Made by a program: the position numbers and the translations under genes. From Megalonaias nervosa (Eukaryota; Mollusca; Bivalvia; Unionida; Unionidae), in the NCBI GenBank assembly GCA_016617855.1, contig JAECUM010006717.1, positions 25,392 to 89,391 on the forward strand: 64,000 nt of DNA, written 5' to 3'. Shown here piece after piece: positions 13,922 through 27,004 of the stretch; within the stretch, counting starts at the first letter, position 1; each line of letters opens with the position of its first letter. The notes under the pieces are model-generated. The model did not search any database and was not told the origin of the DNA. It was given only the letters and a program-made list of their open reading frames with translations.

Positions 13922-14689
13922 CTGAAAGAACAAATAGTTTTAAGAGATTCACACAAATATTACTTTTTAAGAAGTAAATTTTACTAATACATAGATTGAT
14001 TACTTTACGAACTCTTGACCAGGAATAGAGATTTACAGGATTCTGACTAAAAACGTTCCAAGCTCTGTTACTGAAAAAGGTAATGTGTCTTATCAAATGC
14101 ATGCTTTATACATATTTGTCTTTATTATATGGCATTTAAAAACATTTAATATTTCTCAGAAAACGTGCAGGTATAAACTAAATTATGTTTTGTGAGTCTA
14201 ACTAATACAGGTTTTCTAACCAAGCCATTTGATAAGGAGGAGATAACTTCATGAGTAACTTTTTATTTCATAAATTAATATTAACTTTCAGGAAAATATC
14301 CTGCATAAAGGTTATAGTGGTCCACCTTTTGAACAGTCCCAAAGACTAGTGGTAATAGACTTTTTATGCCCCCACTTTCTTGGCACCAATGATCTGTGTT
14401 TAAAGTACCCCACTAGGATGGTCAAGCCTTGAATCTTGAATGTAGCCAGTACATTACTGCAAAACACGTCAAATTTATCTCTCAGTAGCAGACTCATAAC
14501 TGGGCTTAAAAATGGAAATATCAGGAATTTTTGTCCATTGCTACACAATGAGGTACATGTAATAACATGCCAATGAACTTTAACCCATAAAAAGAGGTAA
14601 GTAATCGGATTATTCTTACTGATTTGTTCCTCAGATATCAGGTATTATTACTGATAATTACTATTATAACTGCCGACAATAGACAAGAT

Positions 14690-15310
14690 TTCAAAAGCTA
14701 ACAACTGAAAAGCACAGTATTGTTAAGTACAAGTTAAATGAGGTAAAAATGTAAATCATATTTGAGCTTCTCACACAGAGAAAGGTAATATATAGGACAG
14801 AGTACCAGGCTCTGACAAGAGCAGAGCATTGTTGGCGACTCATATTTTGAATTATTTTCAGAACCAGGAGGGGGAAGGCAGTATGTGTATCTCCAAAACC
14901 CCTTCCGACTGATCGAGAGTGCATCCATGGCCCATGCCTCTGGGTCCAGGATTGATGAGACGAAGGTAGGCAGTTTGCAATTTGCAAACAGATATATCAC
15001 TGGGCATGTCCAAAGTACACAAATCTGTTGAAATATTGTTGGATGGAATGAACATTTTTATGAAGGATGTGGCCCATTCTTGATAATAAATCAGTCAGGA
15101 CAATAAGCCTTCCCAGAATATATCTGATCTGGGCAGTTATAGTCATATTGTCACTCCAGTAGAAAAGTCCCAAACCAGTATGCATGCATAGGTATAATGA
15201 TTCCATCCCCCAATTGTTTGAGAGACAGTTCACAACCACAGAAATGTCTGACATGATGAGGAGTACCTTTCCATATACAGTCAAAGTTGTCACTAGTGGC
15301 CACCAATGGG
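14690..15310 (-). pseudogene. Retroelement pol relic (DIRS-like, C-terminal region)
   Basis: Three minus-strand frames together carry a pattern seen after the RNase H region of DIRS-like pol proteins: a segment on the theme 'LPTFVS..DPEAWAMDALS' followed by a proline-rich 'LPPPGSEN' stretch. The frames are broken by frameshifts and stops, so this is a fossil. It lies in RNF185 intron 2, same strand, near the reverse-transcriptase relic at 16680-17381. The DIRS assignment rests on pattern recall and is moderate. Confidence 0.45.
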
Positions 15311-15399
15311 AAAAGATAAAACTGGCAGTTGTACACAGGTGACCTCTGTATCCAGGTTCATGTTTAAAATTGGTTTTGAATGAATAATTTGTATCATTA

Positions 15400-15438
<39 letters not shown>

Positions 15439-15949
15439 ATAATCAAGACTGTTTACATGCACTATATAACAAAATCATAATTTACAAGTATATGTTGTTC
15501 TCTCCTAAATTTATACACCAGACAAGACTACTGTTTTCTGGTCATTTTTATCCAGCCTCTAAGTTCAATCATCACTGACTTGAGTTTGTTCACACTTTAG
15601 AAACAATATCTGCTTTAGCCAGTTGCTCAACTTGCCAAGATCAAACAACAGCTGTCTTATGTATGAAGCCTGTGATGAATCGGAAATCAAAAGAAGCTGT
15701 ATATGGTTATCCAAAAACTAGCATTCTTTTTACAGACAAGTTTTAAATACTGAATGACCCCTGACCCTAATGGAAATGGATGTAACCAGTGTACCTTCTC
15801 AAAGAAAAACTTTTTCTTCAGAGATAGCTTAGCTTTAATTCACTGGCATGTATATAAATATACTGAACTATATCTGCCATACTGGCAAAAAAAGACTACC
15901 ATTTCTGCTGCTTCCATTTCTTTCCACACAACGGCAAATATGGATATGT

Positions 15950-16100
15950 GAGAAAGCTTGCCAGTAGCTTCTCATGGGTTGGTGGTTCTTTCCGGGGATT
16001 TCCCGGTTTCTTCCTCCACCATTAATACTGGCCGCCATGTATAGCCTATCGTGTACTGAAAAATGGCGTTAAGCCCCACATCAACAACAACAACAACAAC
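15950..16100 (+). repeat. SINE family B, copy 2 (5'-truncated)
   Basis: The body matches the copy at 10258-10486 from 'gagaaagcttgccagtagct' through 'tactggccgccatgtatagc' to a CAA-rich tail. The tRNA head is missing. Confidence 0.8.
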
Positions 16101-16679
16101 TTTCCACACAACTACTTTTCCCACCATCCAGCAAACAAACTGTTTGGACCCTTTACCATAATGATAAAAACTGGCTCGCTTTCGAATCTGACATATTGAC
16201 ACCTTTGAGTTGCACTATCAACATGACTGGAGTAAGGTGAGTATATGCAAGATAAGAAATTTTTGCATATTAATTCACATGATATTCCTTTATTTAAACG
16301 ATGCCTTTCTCATGAAGCAAAAGACTCAGTAGTCAATGACATGAATTAAGATCATGAATTTTTTATCTAGACACCTGGATAAGGGTTGCAATTGGGTGAG
16401 CAGGGCATTTGTTATGGGCACATGAAAAGAATAAATCCACTGCTGCACTGAGTTGTCAGAGGAGTTGCAAGAACTCACACAGAGATCCACTCCCTGCTAA
16501 AGACTGACTCTGCAAGCTCAACAACATGTCATGCCCAACTGAGGAAGGCAAGTCAGACGGAGGTCTGTCAAATATTCCATGCCCAGGCAGACAAGCTGCT
16601 TGGCTAGGACAAGGTCGGACTTGTCCCAAATGATCAGAAACGCTAACTATCTCAACATAGAAAAAAGGTCATTTCTAGC

Positions 16680-17381
16680 CTTAATCAAAGATAAATTTAC
16701 CAATAATTTTTGGGAGAATGTTGTCGAGGTATGTTGCCATAATTGATGATGAGGTCAACTGGAAGATAATGCAATTGATGATCTTGGTGAACGCCCATGA
16801 GCTGATACTGAGGCCAACTGGGATAGTACAAAATTGGTAAATGGTTCCTGGAAACCAAACTGATGGAACTTGCATGAGAATGTGTGTATAGGGATGTGAA
16901 AGTACGTGTTGGTTAAGTCTAAATTGACTGCAGTCTCCTTCTTTTTTAAACCAAATGTCTGATTACCCTAGCTGTCTCCATTTTGAACCTTGGTGCTGCT
17001 GTGTACTTGTTGAGCCAGCTAAGGTCTATGACTGGCCTGAGATTCATTTGGTAAAACCCCAGGCTTCATTTTGCGAACTACTTCCACCACCACCTGTTCA
17101 GGTGACCAGATCTTCTTCTCTAAAATTTCTGCCTTCTCCTGATCAGATGGCAAATCAACCATGGAAGGGGATGGGGTTGGACAAATGAAATTTTGAGGTC
17201 CCTTCAAAATATCTTTGATCACCCATTCATTCTCAGGAAACAGATCATGCCAAACATTTTGAAAAGGAAGAAGTCTTGCACCCACAGGAAGGCTGTCTGC
17301 AGATAGTAGGGGTGGAAAGTCAGTATCATCTGCTAGGAGGCTTGAGGATGGAGAAACCTTGTTTCCCTTTGCCTTAGCCAA
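16680..17381 (-). pseudogene. Retroelement reverse transcriptase relic (DIRS-like)
   Basis: The frame ending at 16681 has the order expected around the catalytic core of a DIRS-type reverse transcriptase. A 'VWFPGTIYQFCTIPVGLSIS' stretch is followed by 'YLDNIL', where YLDD would be expected. Upstream on the same strand, the frame 17019-17381 contains 'NVWHDLFPENEWVIKDILKG', like the region before the RT domain. The frames are not continuous and the catalytic second aspartate reads Asn, so the copy is dead. Insertion in RNF185 intron 2 in the same orientation as the gene is unlikely to disturb splicing. Confidence 0.5.
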
Positions 17382-17922
17382 ACTGCCTCTGGCACTGAGG
17401 ATTCAGATGCCATCTGAATGGCCAAAAAGTATCAAATGTAGGGCCAAGGCAACTGAGGTGATTTAAGGCTGATGAGTGTAGGAAAAGATGCCCACACCAT
17501 CCAGTCAGTGTGTTAGTCATCATGTGACCCTATTAATCACCTTGGCAATAAGGTGCATGATCACTTCCTGATTTTTCAGCGAGGTAGAAAATAGCTAGCG
17601 ATGCTACATCTAGCATAGAAGAAATAGTGATCATATTTCACACTAACTTGGGGGGTGATGTGCAGGACTTTTTGCCCACTTTATTAAAACAGAGAGCTGA
17701 TCATACTGACTGTTACAATACTTTTATTGATGGATGACACCTCAATGCTGAACATCACTGCAATGCCAGTATGGACAGAATGATATCGGTAGCTGGCTTT
17801 CCACAAAGAAAGTCTTTGTATTGCCTAGGTACTGTATTTTATCAGTTAGGTCATCAGAAATTTCTTAAATCTTTACTGATTGTGGAAGAAGATAGAAAGA
17901 TGGCTATTCTTCTCATCTAAAT

Positions 17923-18049
17923 CAGTGGTTCCCAAAGTGGGATTACCGAGGGGGGCGCTAATGCTGAATAATACTTTTTACGGGGTAAGGTAGGAGGGTG
18001 CTGAGGATAACCAAGTGGGTGGTGGCCCAAAAAAGTTTGGGAACCACTG
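17923..18049. mobile_element. hAT-type MITE with perfect 8-bp target-site duplication
   Basis: A 127-bp element starts 'cagtggttcccaaa' and ends with its inverse 'tttgggaaccactg'. It is flanked by the exact 8-bp direct repeat 'atctaaat' (17915-17922 and 18050-18057). CAGTGG-type termini and an 8-bp duplication are diagnostic of hAT elements. There is no coding capacity. Confidence 0.93.
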
Positions 18050-18525
18050 ATCTAAATCCACTGAAGTCTTGACCTTATAGGCCTGGCCTGAAAATAACAT
18101 GGCTGGGCACTCGGAAATCAGCACACTTACTCTACAGCCACTCTAAAGCTAAATTCCATATTCTCCATTGTAGAATTGTCATACAGTAAATCACAAAGGC
18201 TATCCATTCAATCAATGTGGCCACTGACCTCATCAGGTATTCTGTCAACATTAGAATAAAACATATTAGGAGGTGGGCAGGAACTAGGCAGTACCAAATG
18301 TCCCCATTTACTGTTTGATCTCTCTCCTAAAGCATAAGTCATAAAACTTTTTCAAGCAGTTGCAATGGCAACTGGACAAGTGCCACAGTTTGTCTTGCCA
18401 GTATGAAATGGTGGTAATTATGTTGGCCAGTTGCCTCAATAACTGGCTGTATGGACTGCAAGACTTTTGGCTGGGCAGTTAGTAAAGTTCTCAGATGGAA
18501 CGATGGCCAGTCCTAGTTTGTCAGT

Positions 18526-19150
18526 ATGCTGGAACAGATGGATCGGCTAACCAAATCCCCAAAAAGTTCTACATACAAATGTGTAATCAGTCAGCATATG
18601 GCATGGCTTGCTGAATTGAAGAAATCCTGGCCAATGAATGTCGAGTACGTCTGGATGGGCAGTTGGATAGCAGCCGGAATGGTGTCATATGGCCTCGACT
18701 TGTCGATGAACAGTTTATTCACATCCAACAAATACTCAATGTGCCTCGACTTACAGACCATTGTTCCAAGTTCAAGCATGTGATGGGGTGACTTGTGCTC
18801 ACTAGGCAGCCAAGAAAAGGAAGAACAGTCTCCCATAAGCTTCAATTCATTATTGAAGAAATAAGACTGATGAGATTGAAAACAAATTCACCTGTATTAG
18901 TTGGTGCATCTGTGACTCTGACAACGTCTGGTGATAAATTGTGGGTGGCAAGTTCACAACCCCTTTTGAGTGGCAAGTACACAACCCTAATGTCGCAGCA
19001 GGCATTGCACACATCACTTTACACGAGGGAGATACCACCAAAGTGTTCCCCTACTATACTGGCTAGCTATAGCATCTTCCAATGTAAAGTTTGTACATTG
19101 CATTGCTTTTCCCAGACTTATGCATCTCTCTTTATTCTCAAGTCTTCATC
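18526..19150. other. Repetitive sequence, possibly further retroelement remnant
   Basis: Both strands carry open frames of 60-120 codons without an identifiable domain. The position upstream of the minus-strand RT relic would suit a gag-like region of the same retroelement. I see no zinc knuckle or other motif to prove it. Confidence 0.25.
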
Positions 19151-19412
19151 ATAGTACTGTGGTCAAGATGTCTGCTGATCACAACTAGCAAACACTGCAT
19201 GTAGTTGTCCATGAACATTTTGTACACACAAAGCATGTCACTGTATAGCTGTGTATGCAGGAGGTAAACACCTGTTTTAATGAACTTTTTCCTTTTGTGT
19301 TTTTTCTCACTGTTACAGCCTTTTATTGAGGAAATAATGCAGAAACACATGCAATAACAGTTTAACAAGAACTTATCTATATCTTGGTTGCATACTGAAA
19401 AGTTGGAGAGTG

Positions 19413-19456
19413 TATCCAAACCCCTAAAGGGTGTATCCAAACCCCTAAAGGGTGGG
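19413..19456. repeat. Short tandem repeat, 21-bp unit x2
   Basis: The unit 'gtgtatccaaacccctaaag' plus one base occurs twice in direct succession. Confidence 0.9.
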
Positions 19457-20485
19457 ATACATGAGGAACCTCTTATGTCCTTTAAAGAACTGAACTCTAA
19501 AAGGAAGAAAAGATTACTGGCACAGAAATTAAATTGAGAAACAGTGTAGCACCAAGATTCAAATTTACTGTAGAATGGAGAAAACTAAAACAGTAAACAC
19601 TTGCTACAAGCAATTTGCTCTAGACATAATGCCCATTCAGAATGATGTCCATGAAAAAGATGACCATTCTGCACATGTCTCATGCCAGGTGCACAAGTGG
19701 ATTGCTTTGTACTGACAATTCTCCATTCTGTGGTAGAATGTATTCTCATCAAATTAACAGTGTCATTTTGCATGAAAAAGTTCATCCACACAATGGAAAA
19801 GATAAGTTATTTTTACTAGTATATATGAAATAAAATGTTACCACAAGTGAAAGTATCCATCATTGTTGTGAACTATAGGTATCTGCCAGCAGCTATATTA
19901 CTTAAATTTTCGTGCAAGTCCAAACAACCTATATTTGTATTGTATTCTGCACTGTAACAAATAAAAGTTTTGATTTGATTTGGTTTTGCATCTTTTCCTA
20001 AGTGACATTTCTCAAGCTATTTGCAGTGCACAGTGCTCAAAAAATCCATAGACCAACTCCCAGGGCCCAGTGCACATCAGACCAGTTTGGGCTATCTAGC
20101 TATCCAGCCAGTTAGCTAGTTTATTTTTCATTTGCTCCAAAGTACAACCCTGACTCAAAAATGACAAATTGCCTTATACATCTGAATTTTATTACCAAAA
20201 AGGAAATGCCAACCTATAGGTGGGTGAAAGAAAAAGTAACTGTATGCAGACCAATAAGTGGGAAGCTTGGTTATAAGCAAGTATATATAATAATCAGCAT
20301 TTTTATGTAAAGGGTTTAATGGCATGTCAGCACAATACTGTATATGTAGTGTCAGACTATATATGTAAAAAGAGTGTAAATTAAAATTTGTTTATGTTCA
20401 TTTCTTAAGCGATGGGTGTAAACATCACCCTGTATAAATATGACCCTGATCAAACCAATCCTAAAGCCGTGTGAACTGTCTCTAC

Positions 20486-20617
20486 CTTGGATCTTGGGAC
20501 TTTGTGCATCCTCGGCCATAAATGGGGACAACCTTATCCTTCCCTATTCCGGCCTTACATACTGGACACGTCTGTCTGTTGGGCCTTGTCTCCAACCACT
20601 GGTGTAAGCAAGGCCAG
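20486..20617 (-). CDS. RNF185: RNF185/RNF5, exon 2 (second half of RING finger)
   Basis: The exon starts after 'ttccag' and ends before donor 'gtagag'. The first base completes the cysteine codon begun in exon 1, giving [21 protein letters not shown], the second half of the C3HC4 RING. It continues with [16 protein letters not shown], the conserved segment after the RING. The intron therefore splits the RING at its fifth zinc ligand. Zinc ligands over both exons fall at about residues C33, C36, C48, H50, C53, C56, C70 and C73. All eight are present, so the RING looks intact. Confidence 0.96.
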
Positions 20618-20970
20618 CTGGAAAAATAACAAATTATGTTTTCAGAATCTCCAATGTCATTTTAACTTCATTTAAAAACTGTGTGTTAAAATGCCTTTAT
20701 CTCACATCTAATGAACAAAACACTGCACTTTATGATCATGTATCATGTACATGACATAAAGACAGTAGTCTCTAAAAAAATTGGAAAGCCCAATGCCTGG
20801 GGCCCTTCAAATTCTAGTCTGGGCTCTGCCAATATTCTAAGTGAGTTGTCCATTAAACTTGTGAAAACAAAACAAAATAGGATGCAAAAAAACCAACAAC
20901 AAAATAACACTGAATAATCTACTATACAAAACCATATGATGAAGCATGGCATGCATATTTTACAGAAAGA

Positions 20971-21045
20971 GCTGGTAACATGATTAATATTCAGGCTGGT
21001 AACATGATTAATTTTCAGGCTGGTGACATGATTAATATTCTGAGG
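20971..21045. repeat. Tandem repeat, about 25-bp unit x3
   Basis: The unit 'gctggtaacatgattaatat' plus about five bases occurs three times with single-base differences. Confidence 0.9.
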
Positions 21046-22821
21046 CTCCTATTTGTATATTCCTCACCCATCAAAATATTATCTCTCCATTCTTGTATAC
21101 AAAGCCTTAACTTGGTGTAAAAAGTGAAGCACATGATCTACAAATAGGGATCAATACTATTTTTGTTCTCAATATTTCTGCTGATATGCTTCAATGTATT
21201 ATCATTCCCCATCATTTGTTAAATACATCAAACAGTTCCAGGCAAATCTAGGTGATTAGGGATCTTCCATAGCATCCATGACAATGACTGTACCATGACA
21301 TGAACAAATGGTGAAACTTAGAATTATTGTTTTCAAACGATAACATTACTTCTGACTAAAATGTAATAAAACAAGAGCCATGGGTCTCAAACTTCTGTTT
21401 CCAATTGAGAACCAATTATATCTACTGGTGGAGATTTTGGAAGCATTCACATGAATGGAGATGTTCTGACAATGAAACTACTTGAGTCAATGAGTATGGA
21501 AGGAAAAGATCGGGAACTTGTGTTCTGGAACGTGTAGAACTTGAGTGAAAGCAAGTAAAAAAAATTAACCCACTTGCCTGCGGTTAATGACTGCGAGGTT
21601 TTAAAATTAAGTTTTGGCCAACAATGTGCATAAACAGCTGTCCATTTTCTCCTAGGTCTGTTTTAAAGTTTACTTTAATTTTTACAATGAGAGAGTTTGA
21701 AAAAATTGGTCCATTCATGGTCCACTTTACTCTTCATTTTAAGTAGCACTGAGAATGCAACGGTCTCTGCCTAATATATGAAACATCTCTGTTTATTATA
21801 AGTTCTTTATTTGATTGAAAATCATGAATCGTAAGGATTTTCACATGTTGCAGGAAAGAGAGTTGTTGAGACTAAAGGGAGGGGGGTAATCAGGAATGAT
21901 CAGCTTTGGTATGTCAATCTTATTAATGATTTAGGTTTTTCCAATCTGTGATGAGTCTGAAAATGTATTATGTTGATGGCTTGAAGCTTTAGTTCATGTT
22001 TTAGTTTGATACAAGGTGACTTCAATGGTGAGAGTACACATCTTCCAAAATAGCCCAAAACTGTTTAGTGCTAACTATGATATCTAAATGAAGATTTGAC
22101 ATCCAACATGGCCATCATGGTTGCCATTTTATATGTCTTGTTAAAGCCAATCTCATAGAACAGATGGTTGCATCATCATGACATTATTTGGTGAAAATGA
22201 AAATGGTGCTGATCTGACTTCCTACAATGGTCATCATGGTGGCCATCTTGAAGAACTTGTTATTCCAACTTCACTTGTAAAGATGAATGTAGTGCCATTG
22301 GGTTTTCACTAAAAGACCTTTCCTCATGTGTAGTTAGTAGCCATCTTGAAAATCTTGTTACTGGAATTATGTGCTGTTTCCATTTAAGACCAACTAAATA
22401 TGATAAAAAGTCTTTTAGTAAAGGCTCATGATTGTATGGTTATCTGTTTAAGATAAATCCAAGTTCAATTTCTGCAATAATATTTAAGCAAGGCCACTTA
22501 CAACAATGAAAATGGTAAATCAACAATTACTGTGGCATTAACTATTATCAATGAAAATAAAACACTAAACAAATTTTCAATTATCAAACTGATACATAAA
22601 CATTGTTGGGTAACCATTTTTCATACACAGTATTGGCAGCTTCCGGTATTAGTAAAAACCCTCCCATACACATCCTGCCAACAAATTACTTGTTTCCTCG
22701 AGTCTTAGGATTAATTTGTAAGCATAAAAAGCCAAAAGTCAGTTAAGAAAATTAATGGCACAGTAAAACCCGATTTATGCAACATCCTGTCATTTACAAC
22801 CAAAATCATAATGCATGGATC

Positions 22822-23067
22822 CAGGGCTGGCCTTAGGCCGATTTGGCCCAATCGGGTCATGTGCTCACAGGGGCCCCGCATATTAGTAATTTTTAAAAAT
22901 ATATCTATAAAGAGAAAGTAACTTTAAAGCGATGGAAGAATATTTTAAGTTCACTATCATATAAAACTTGTTTAAAAGTTTATTTCCAAATGCTGTGCTC
23001 ACAGGGCCCCGCATGTGATCTAGGGTAATGATCCAAATCAGGCTCTGGTTTGCTAAGGCCATTCCTG
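22822..23067. mobile_element. hAT-like MITE, 246 bp
   Basis: The element starts 'cagggctggccttagg' and ends 'gctaaggccattcctg', an imperfect inverted repeat. It is flanked by 'catggatc' (22814-22821) and 'catgaatc' (23068-23075), an 8-bp duplication with one mismatch. The interior has no coding frame. Confidence 0.7.
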
Positions 23068-24519
23068 CATGAATCAACTTTACTAAACATGTACACTGAC
23101 ATAAGCAACCACCTGCTAAATGTGACCACAGTTATTAGATCACTTTCAACATGGCTATCAACAACTGTATTCATAAACCAATCAACAACTTTATTGATAA
23201 ACCAATCAACAACACAAAGAAAAATGTGGTAAAATTTTTAGTCTGCATACCAGTTTCCTTGATAAGACAGTCTCATAGGAAAAAATTCCAAAGGGACAAA
23301 GAAAAACACAGCAGAGTGCTTAATGTACCAGTAGTGGTAAAGAAAAACCTACTCTTATTGGCTTTAAGAGTTTTGCCACGGCAACTTTACTGCCTGCACT
23401 GCAGTGTTGCACATAGGACCCCAAGGGCACAATGTCCCAATCTCTCCAAATTTGGGGCCAATGAATAACAGTGCTATAAAACTTAGATAATCTTAATTGC
23501 TTCAACAGTTTTGTCGCCATAACTTTGTCATCTGTATTGTACTATCAACGATATTCTTGTTTTCCTTAAACACTTACATTAGTGCTATCAAAGTTGTATA
23601 ACATGTTCAAGTAACACCTTATAACATGTTTAAATGTCTGGTTAATCTGAAATGAGCTCCACCATGTAATCTTCCATTCTAGATTTTGCTCTTTTTTTAA
23701 CTCTAATGTACATGTACATAATAAATACCTACTTCTTCTGAAATAATATTTTTATATAAAGTAACAGTGAAATCATTCATTAAATGACAAATTGTGTGTC
23801 TGCATAAATTTACTCTCCATTGTCATTATTCCAACTACAAACATAAACTGAATCTTCCTTGCTATGGAGGTGACATTAAACTTAAAAATATGTTATACTA
23901 ACAGCCATCAAGTACTTTACATTGCAACTCAGTTAACTACCACAAACTCTAAATGTTTTCATCACCAGTTATATTAGTTCTCATCTTAATCAACTTTTGG
24001 GACTTTGGCCATCACTAGCACCAACAAAGAATTAGGTGAACATCACTTATGAAAAGTTGCAACTTGACGGTGTATGTTTTTATTTTTTTGTCTGAAGATG
24101 ACAGGGTCAACATCTGGGGGGGACACAAAAAAAAAAAAATCAAAACTGACACTATGCTATCACCTTTTCCTTGGACACATGCATTATTGTAATAAGGGTT
24201 TTATCAAGTAATCGAGTAACCAATAAATATGTTAAAATCACAGCTTCACTTAAAAGTGCTGTCAGGAATTTTCCATTTCAGATCTTAATCGTCTCATTTA
24301 ACTTGGTGTTCACTCATTATCTCCCAACACATATTATAAAAATTCCCCGTTTTCTTATTTTTCATTTCAAACTAATAATTCACTGATTAAAGGCAATGTT
24401 TGTTTTTCACCCTTGAAATTTAGTCCCATTTGTCATTAATTTAACTTTGCAAATATGTAACACTTGTGCAGTCATGTGCAACTTTCTCCAGGGCAAGTGA
24501 TTTTTAATGCCACACCCTA

Positions 24520-24765
24520 TGATGTCGTTGTTGTGGTTTTAACACCATTTTTCAGCACATGATAGGCCATGTATAGTGACCATTATAACTGGTGGAGGAA
24601 GAACCCTGAAAAACCCTGGGAAGAACCACCAACCCATAGTAAGCCACTGGCAAACTTACTCATATACCCACATAGGTTGAGCCAGAGACCTGAGCCCATG
24701 CAGACAGAGGTGAGATGGCAGTGATTGGTAAAGCACTTTAGTCCACTTGGCCCCCTTGCCCCCTA
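24520..24765 (-). repeat. SINE family B, copy 3
   Basis: On the minus strand a tRNA-like head near 24765 is followed by the family B body, including the inverse of 'tggtggaggaagaacc' and 'gataggccatgtatagt', ending in a TTG-rich stretch (CAA tail in reverse). It lies in RNF185 intron 1. Confidence 0.8.
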
Positions 24766-25510
24766 CCCCATGATGTAAATAAGCAGATACAATCAGGTCA
24801 CAGGCACGCTGCAGGTTACATGTCTGAACAATTGGCTGTCTGTGACTACTACAAATCGAGAATGTTTCTGATGACCAAATACGTTGTTGAAGAATAGGAG
24901 TTAATTACCCTGTGAAAGTTTTATGTGTAGTAACTATGACTATTACAAGCAAATGGATGACCACTGGACAACTAGTAAAGAAAAACAGTAGATGGCTTTT
25001 TTTTCCCCTGATGAAAAAGCACACACAGTGGGACATATGATAAAATATTGCATGGCAATAACAATCTTGTGCTCAAGCTGCAACATGGTAAGGCAGTCTT
25101 GTATACTATGTACAGTAAGCCAGGCTTAAGAATATGTGTGTATCACAAAGTACCACTGATGTACCTTAGGCATCTAAATTCCTATTACAATTAACCATTC
25201 TTTCATTAAAGGTAGCAATCGTGGCTGCACACAGATGAACAATCATAACCATTTATCTGTTGTGAAATCCCACAGGATGTTGATAATGTCATAATAAAGA
25301 TATTCTCAGCCTGCTAAGTTTCACTTCAGCACTAAAAGTAAATCCATCTTCTGAAGAATTATATTCTGTAATTTTGCAGCATTGAGACATGAGGGAGAGT
25401 CAGAAATCTCTGAATTTCACAAGTTTTGGGACAAATATTCAAATTGATCTTTATGCTTACGAAGTCATAGGACAAGGGGAAAAATTAATAATTATTAAGT
25501 ACTTACATAT

Positions 25511-25514
<4 letters not shown>

Positions 25515-25554
<40 letters not shown>
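25515..25554. repeat. (TA)n microsatellite
   Basis: About 20 uninterrupted TA dinucleotides in RNF185 intron 1. Confidence 0.98.
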
Positions 25555-25555
<1 letters not shown>

Positions 25556-26846
25556 TAACTGAAGTATGTTTATGGTATCGCTCGTTTTGATTAGACTAAT
25601 GCTATTCATTTTTGGAAAACTTCGATAGCAACTGAAGAGAGTTAAAATTTGTAACATTAAGGATGTATTAAGTCAATTTTACGCAATCTAAACATTACTT
25701 AGATTGCACAGAGTGGTTGGGTGGTGATGCTGGTGCAAAAGCCGTTCTGGTTTACCACTATTTTTTTCTGCTGGTACATACAAAGTTACTTTTTCACAGT
25801 ACTGGTACACTGGTAGTTTCCATCAGTAAGGAAAGTGTTGAAATTCTCAAGTATTCTACTTACGATGCTATTAGCAGTACGTTTTCATTTTTTCATCAGA
25901 AAATTTTAAAAAATGTAAACTGGTATGTCAAAGTCCAAGTTTCCTCTGGCTTTTCATACCCCATTTTAGATTTTTTAACATCTTGGGGTGTGAGTCAGAG
26001 TACATTGCCAATCAAAAATTGGAATTCAATGAAACAATGCGGTATGGGCATAGGGAAGCTGCTTACTACCGAGGATCTAATAAACTTAAATAAACTTATA
26101 TGAGCCCTACCCACATAAAATCCATCAAAGAAACTGTAATTTGTTTATTCAGAAATTGCACCTAAAATACTGTAAACCCGACTTATGAACTAGTCTGTCA
26201 TTTCAGTGCCATGATCATCAGAATCCATTATGATTTAATCAATCTATTTTGAAAGGATTAGCAACATGGAGACATAATTTGTTCAAAGGGTCGTATCTGT
26301 TTTGAAAACTGCACAGTGCCTATTCCGAGATCTTCTTACCCTGTTTCATTGTAGCAGTGGGTATTGCCTTAAATCCTCTGTGGAGTTATGACATATAATG
26401 ACCAGTGTGAATGAGGTTTTTGTCTTTACTCTTATTGTTTGGGTGTTTGTATCATTTTGTTCTTCAGATGACAAGGCTCTAATAATGTTTAGTCATCAGT
26501 TTTACATACTTTCTGGAGAATCAGTCCTTGTTTTTCTTGTGAACTTGTAGTGAATATTTTCTGTAACTTCCGTGGTTTTAAAAAGATTTTATTTCTGATA
26601 TATATAACTGTGATCTTTAAGAAAAAAAATGCTGTTAATGTAGATACGTGCCTGACACTGTTTTGTGGAAAGGACAACTAAAGATTCAGGATTATTAAAT
26701 CTACCAGTCCTTCTGGTTATAAGGAATTTTGTTAAAAAAATCTATGCCTGAAAGATTTTGTTTTCCCTCAACATTAAGCATCAGCCACCTTTGGGGAAAA
26801 CTGATAAATTTGGTGATTTTGCATGGCCTCAGATTATACAACACAC

Positions 26847-27004
26847 CAAAATAAATGTCCACACATGCTGACAACGGGGTCCTTGGCGGTGTCAAGACAA
26901 ATGTTACACTCATAGTACGCTGAAGACTCCCCCTGTTCCTCCCCGCCAGGGGGATGTGCACCTCCCTCTGCCCCTCCCTGAGAACTTGAGGCAGCTGCAC
27001 TCAT
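26847..27004 (-). CDS. RNF185: RNF185/RNF5 E3 ubiquitin ligase, exon 1 (start codon, first half of RING)
   Basis: RNF185 is a membrane-anchored RING-type E3 ubiquitin ligase. Family members act in ER-associated degradation and in regulation of selective mitochondrial autophagy. The ATG at 27002-27004 opens a frame with an acidic and glycine-rich N-terminus of about 30 residues, then [20 protein letters not shown], the first half of the C3HC4 RING. The exon ends TTATTTTG before donor 'gtgtgt', and the split Cys codon is completed in exon 2. This start was chosen because it is the first in-frame ATG and gives a family-typical length. The gene spans 7791-27004 with introns of about 6.2, 6.6, 1.9 and 3.9 kb. 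All junctions are GT-AG and I see no disruption, so this appears to be the functional host gene. Confidence 0.95.

Noticed and set aside
25717..26103. Plus-strand frame of 128 codons
   Set aside because: No domain, AT-rich composition and no splice or promoter context. It lies in an RNF185 intron and is likely a chance frame.
26701..27000. Minus-strand frame of 99 codons over RNF185 exon 1
   Set aside because: Wrong frame. The RING sequence is in the frame starting at 27004 and ends at the donor at 26846.
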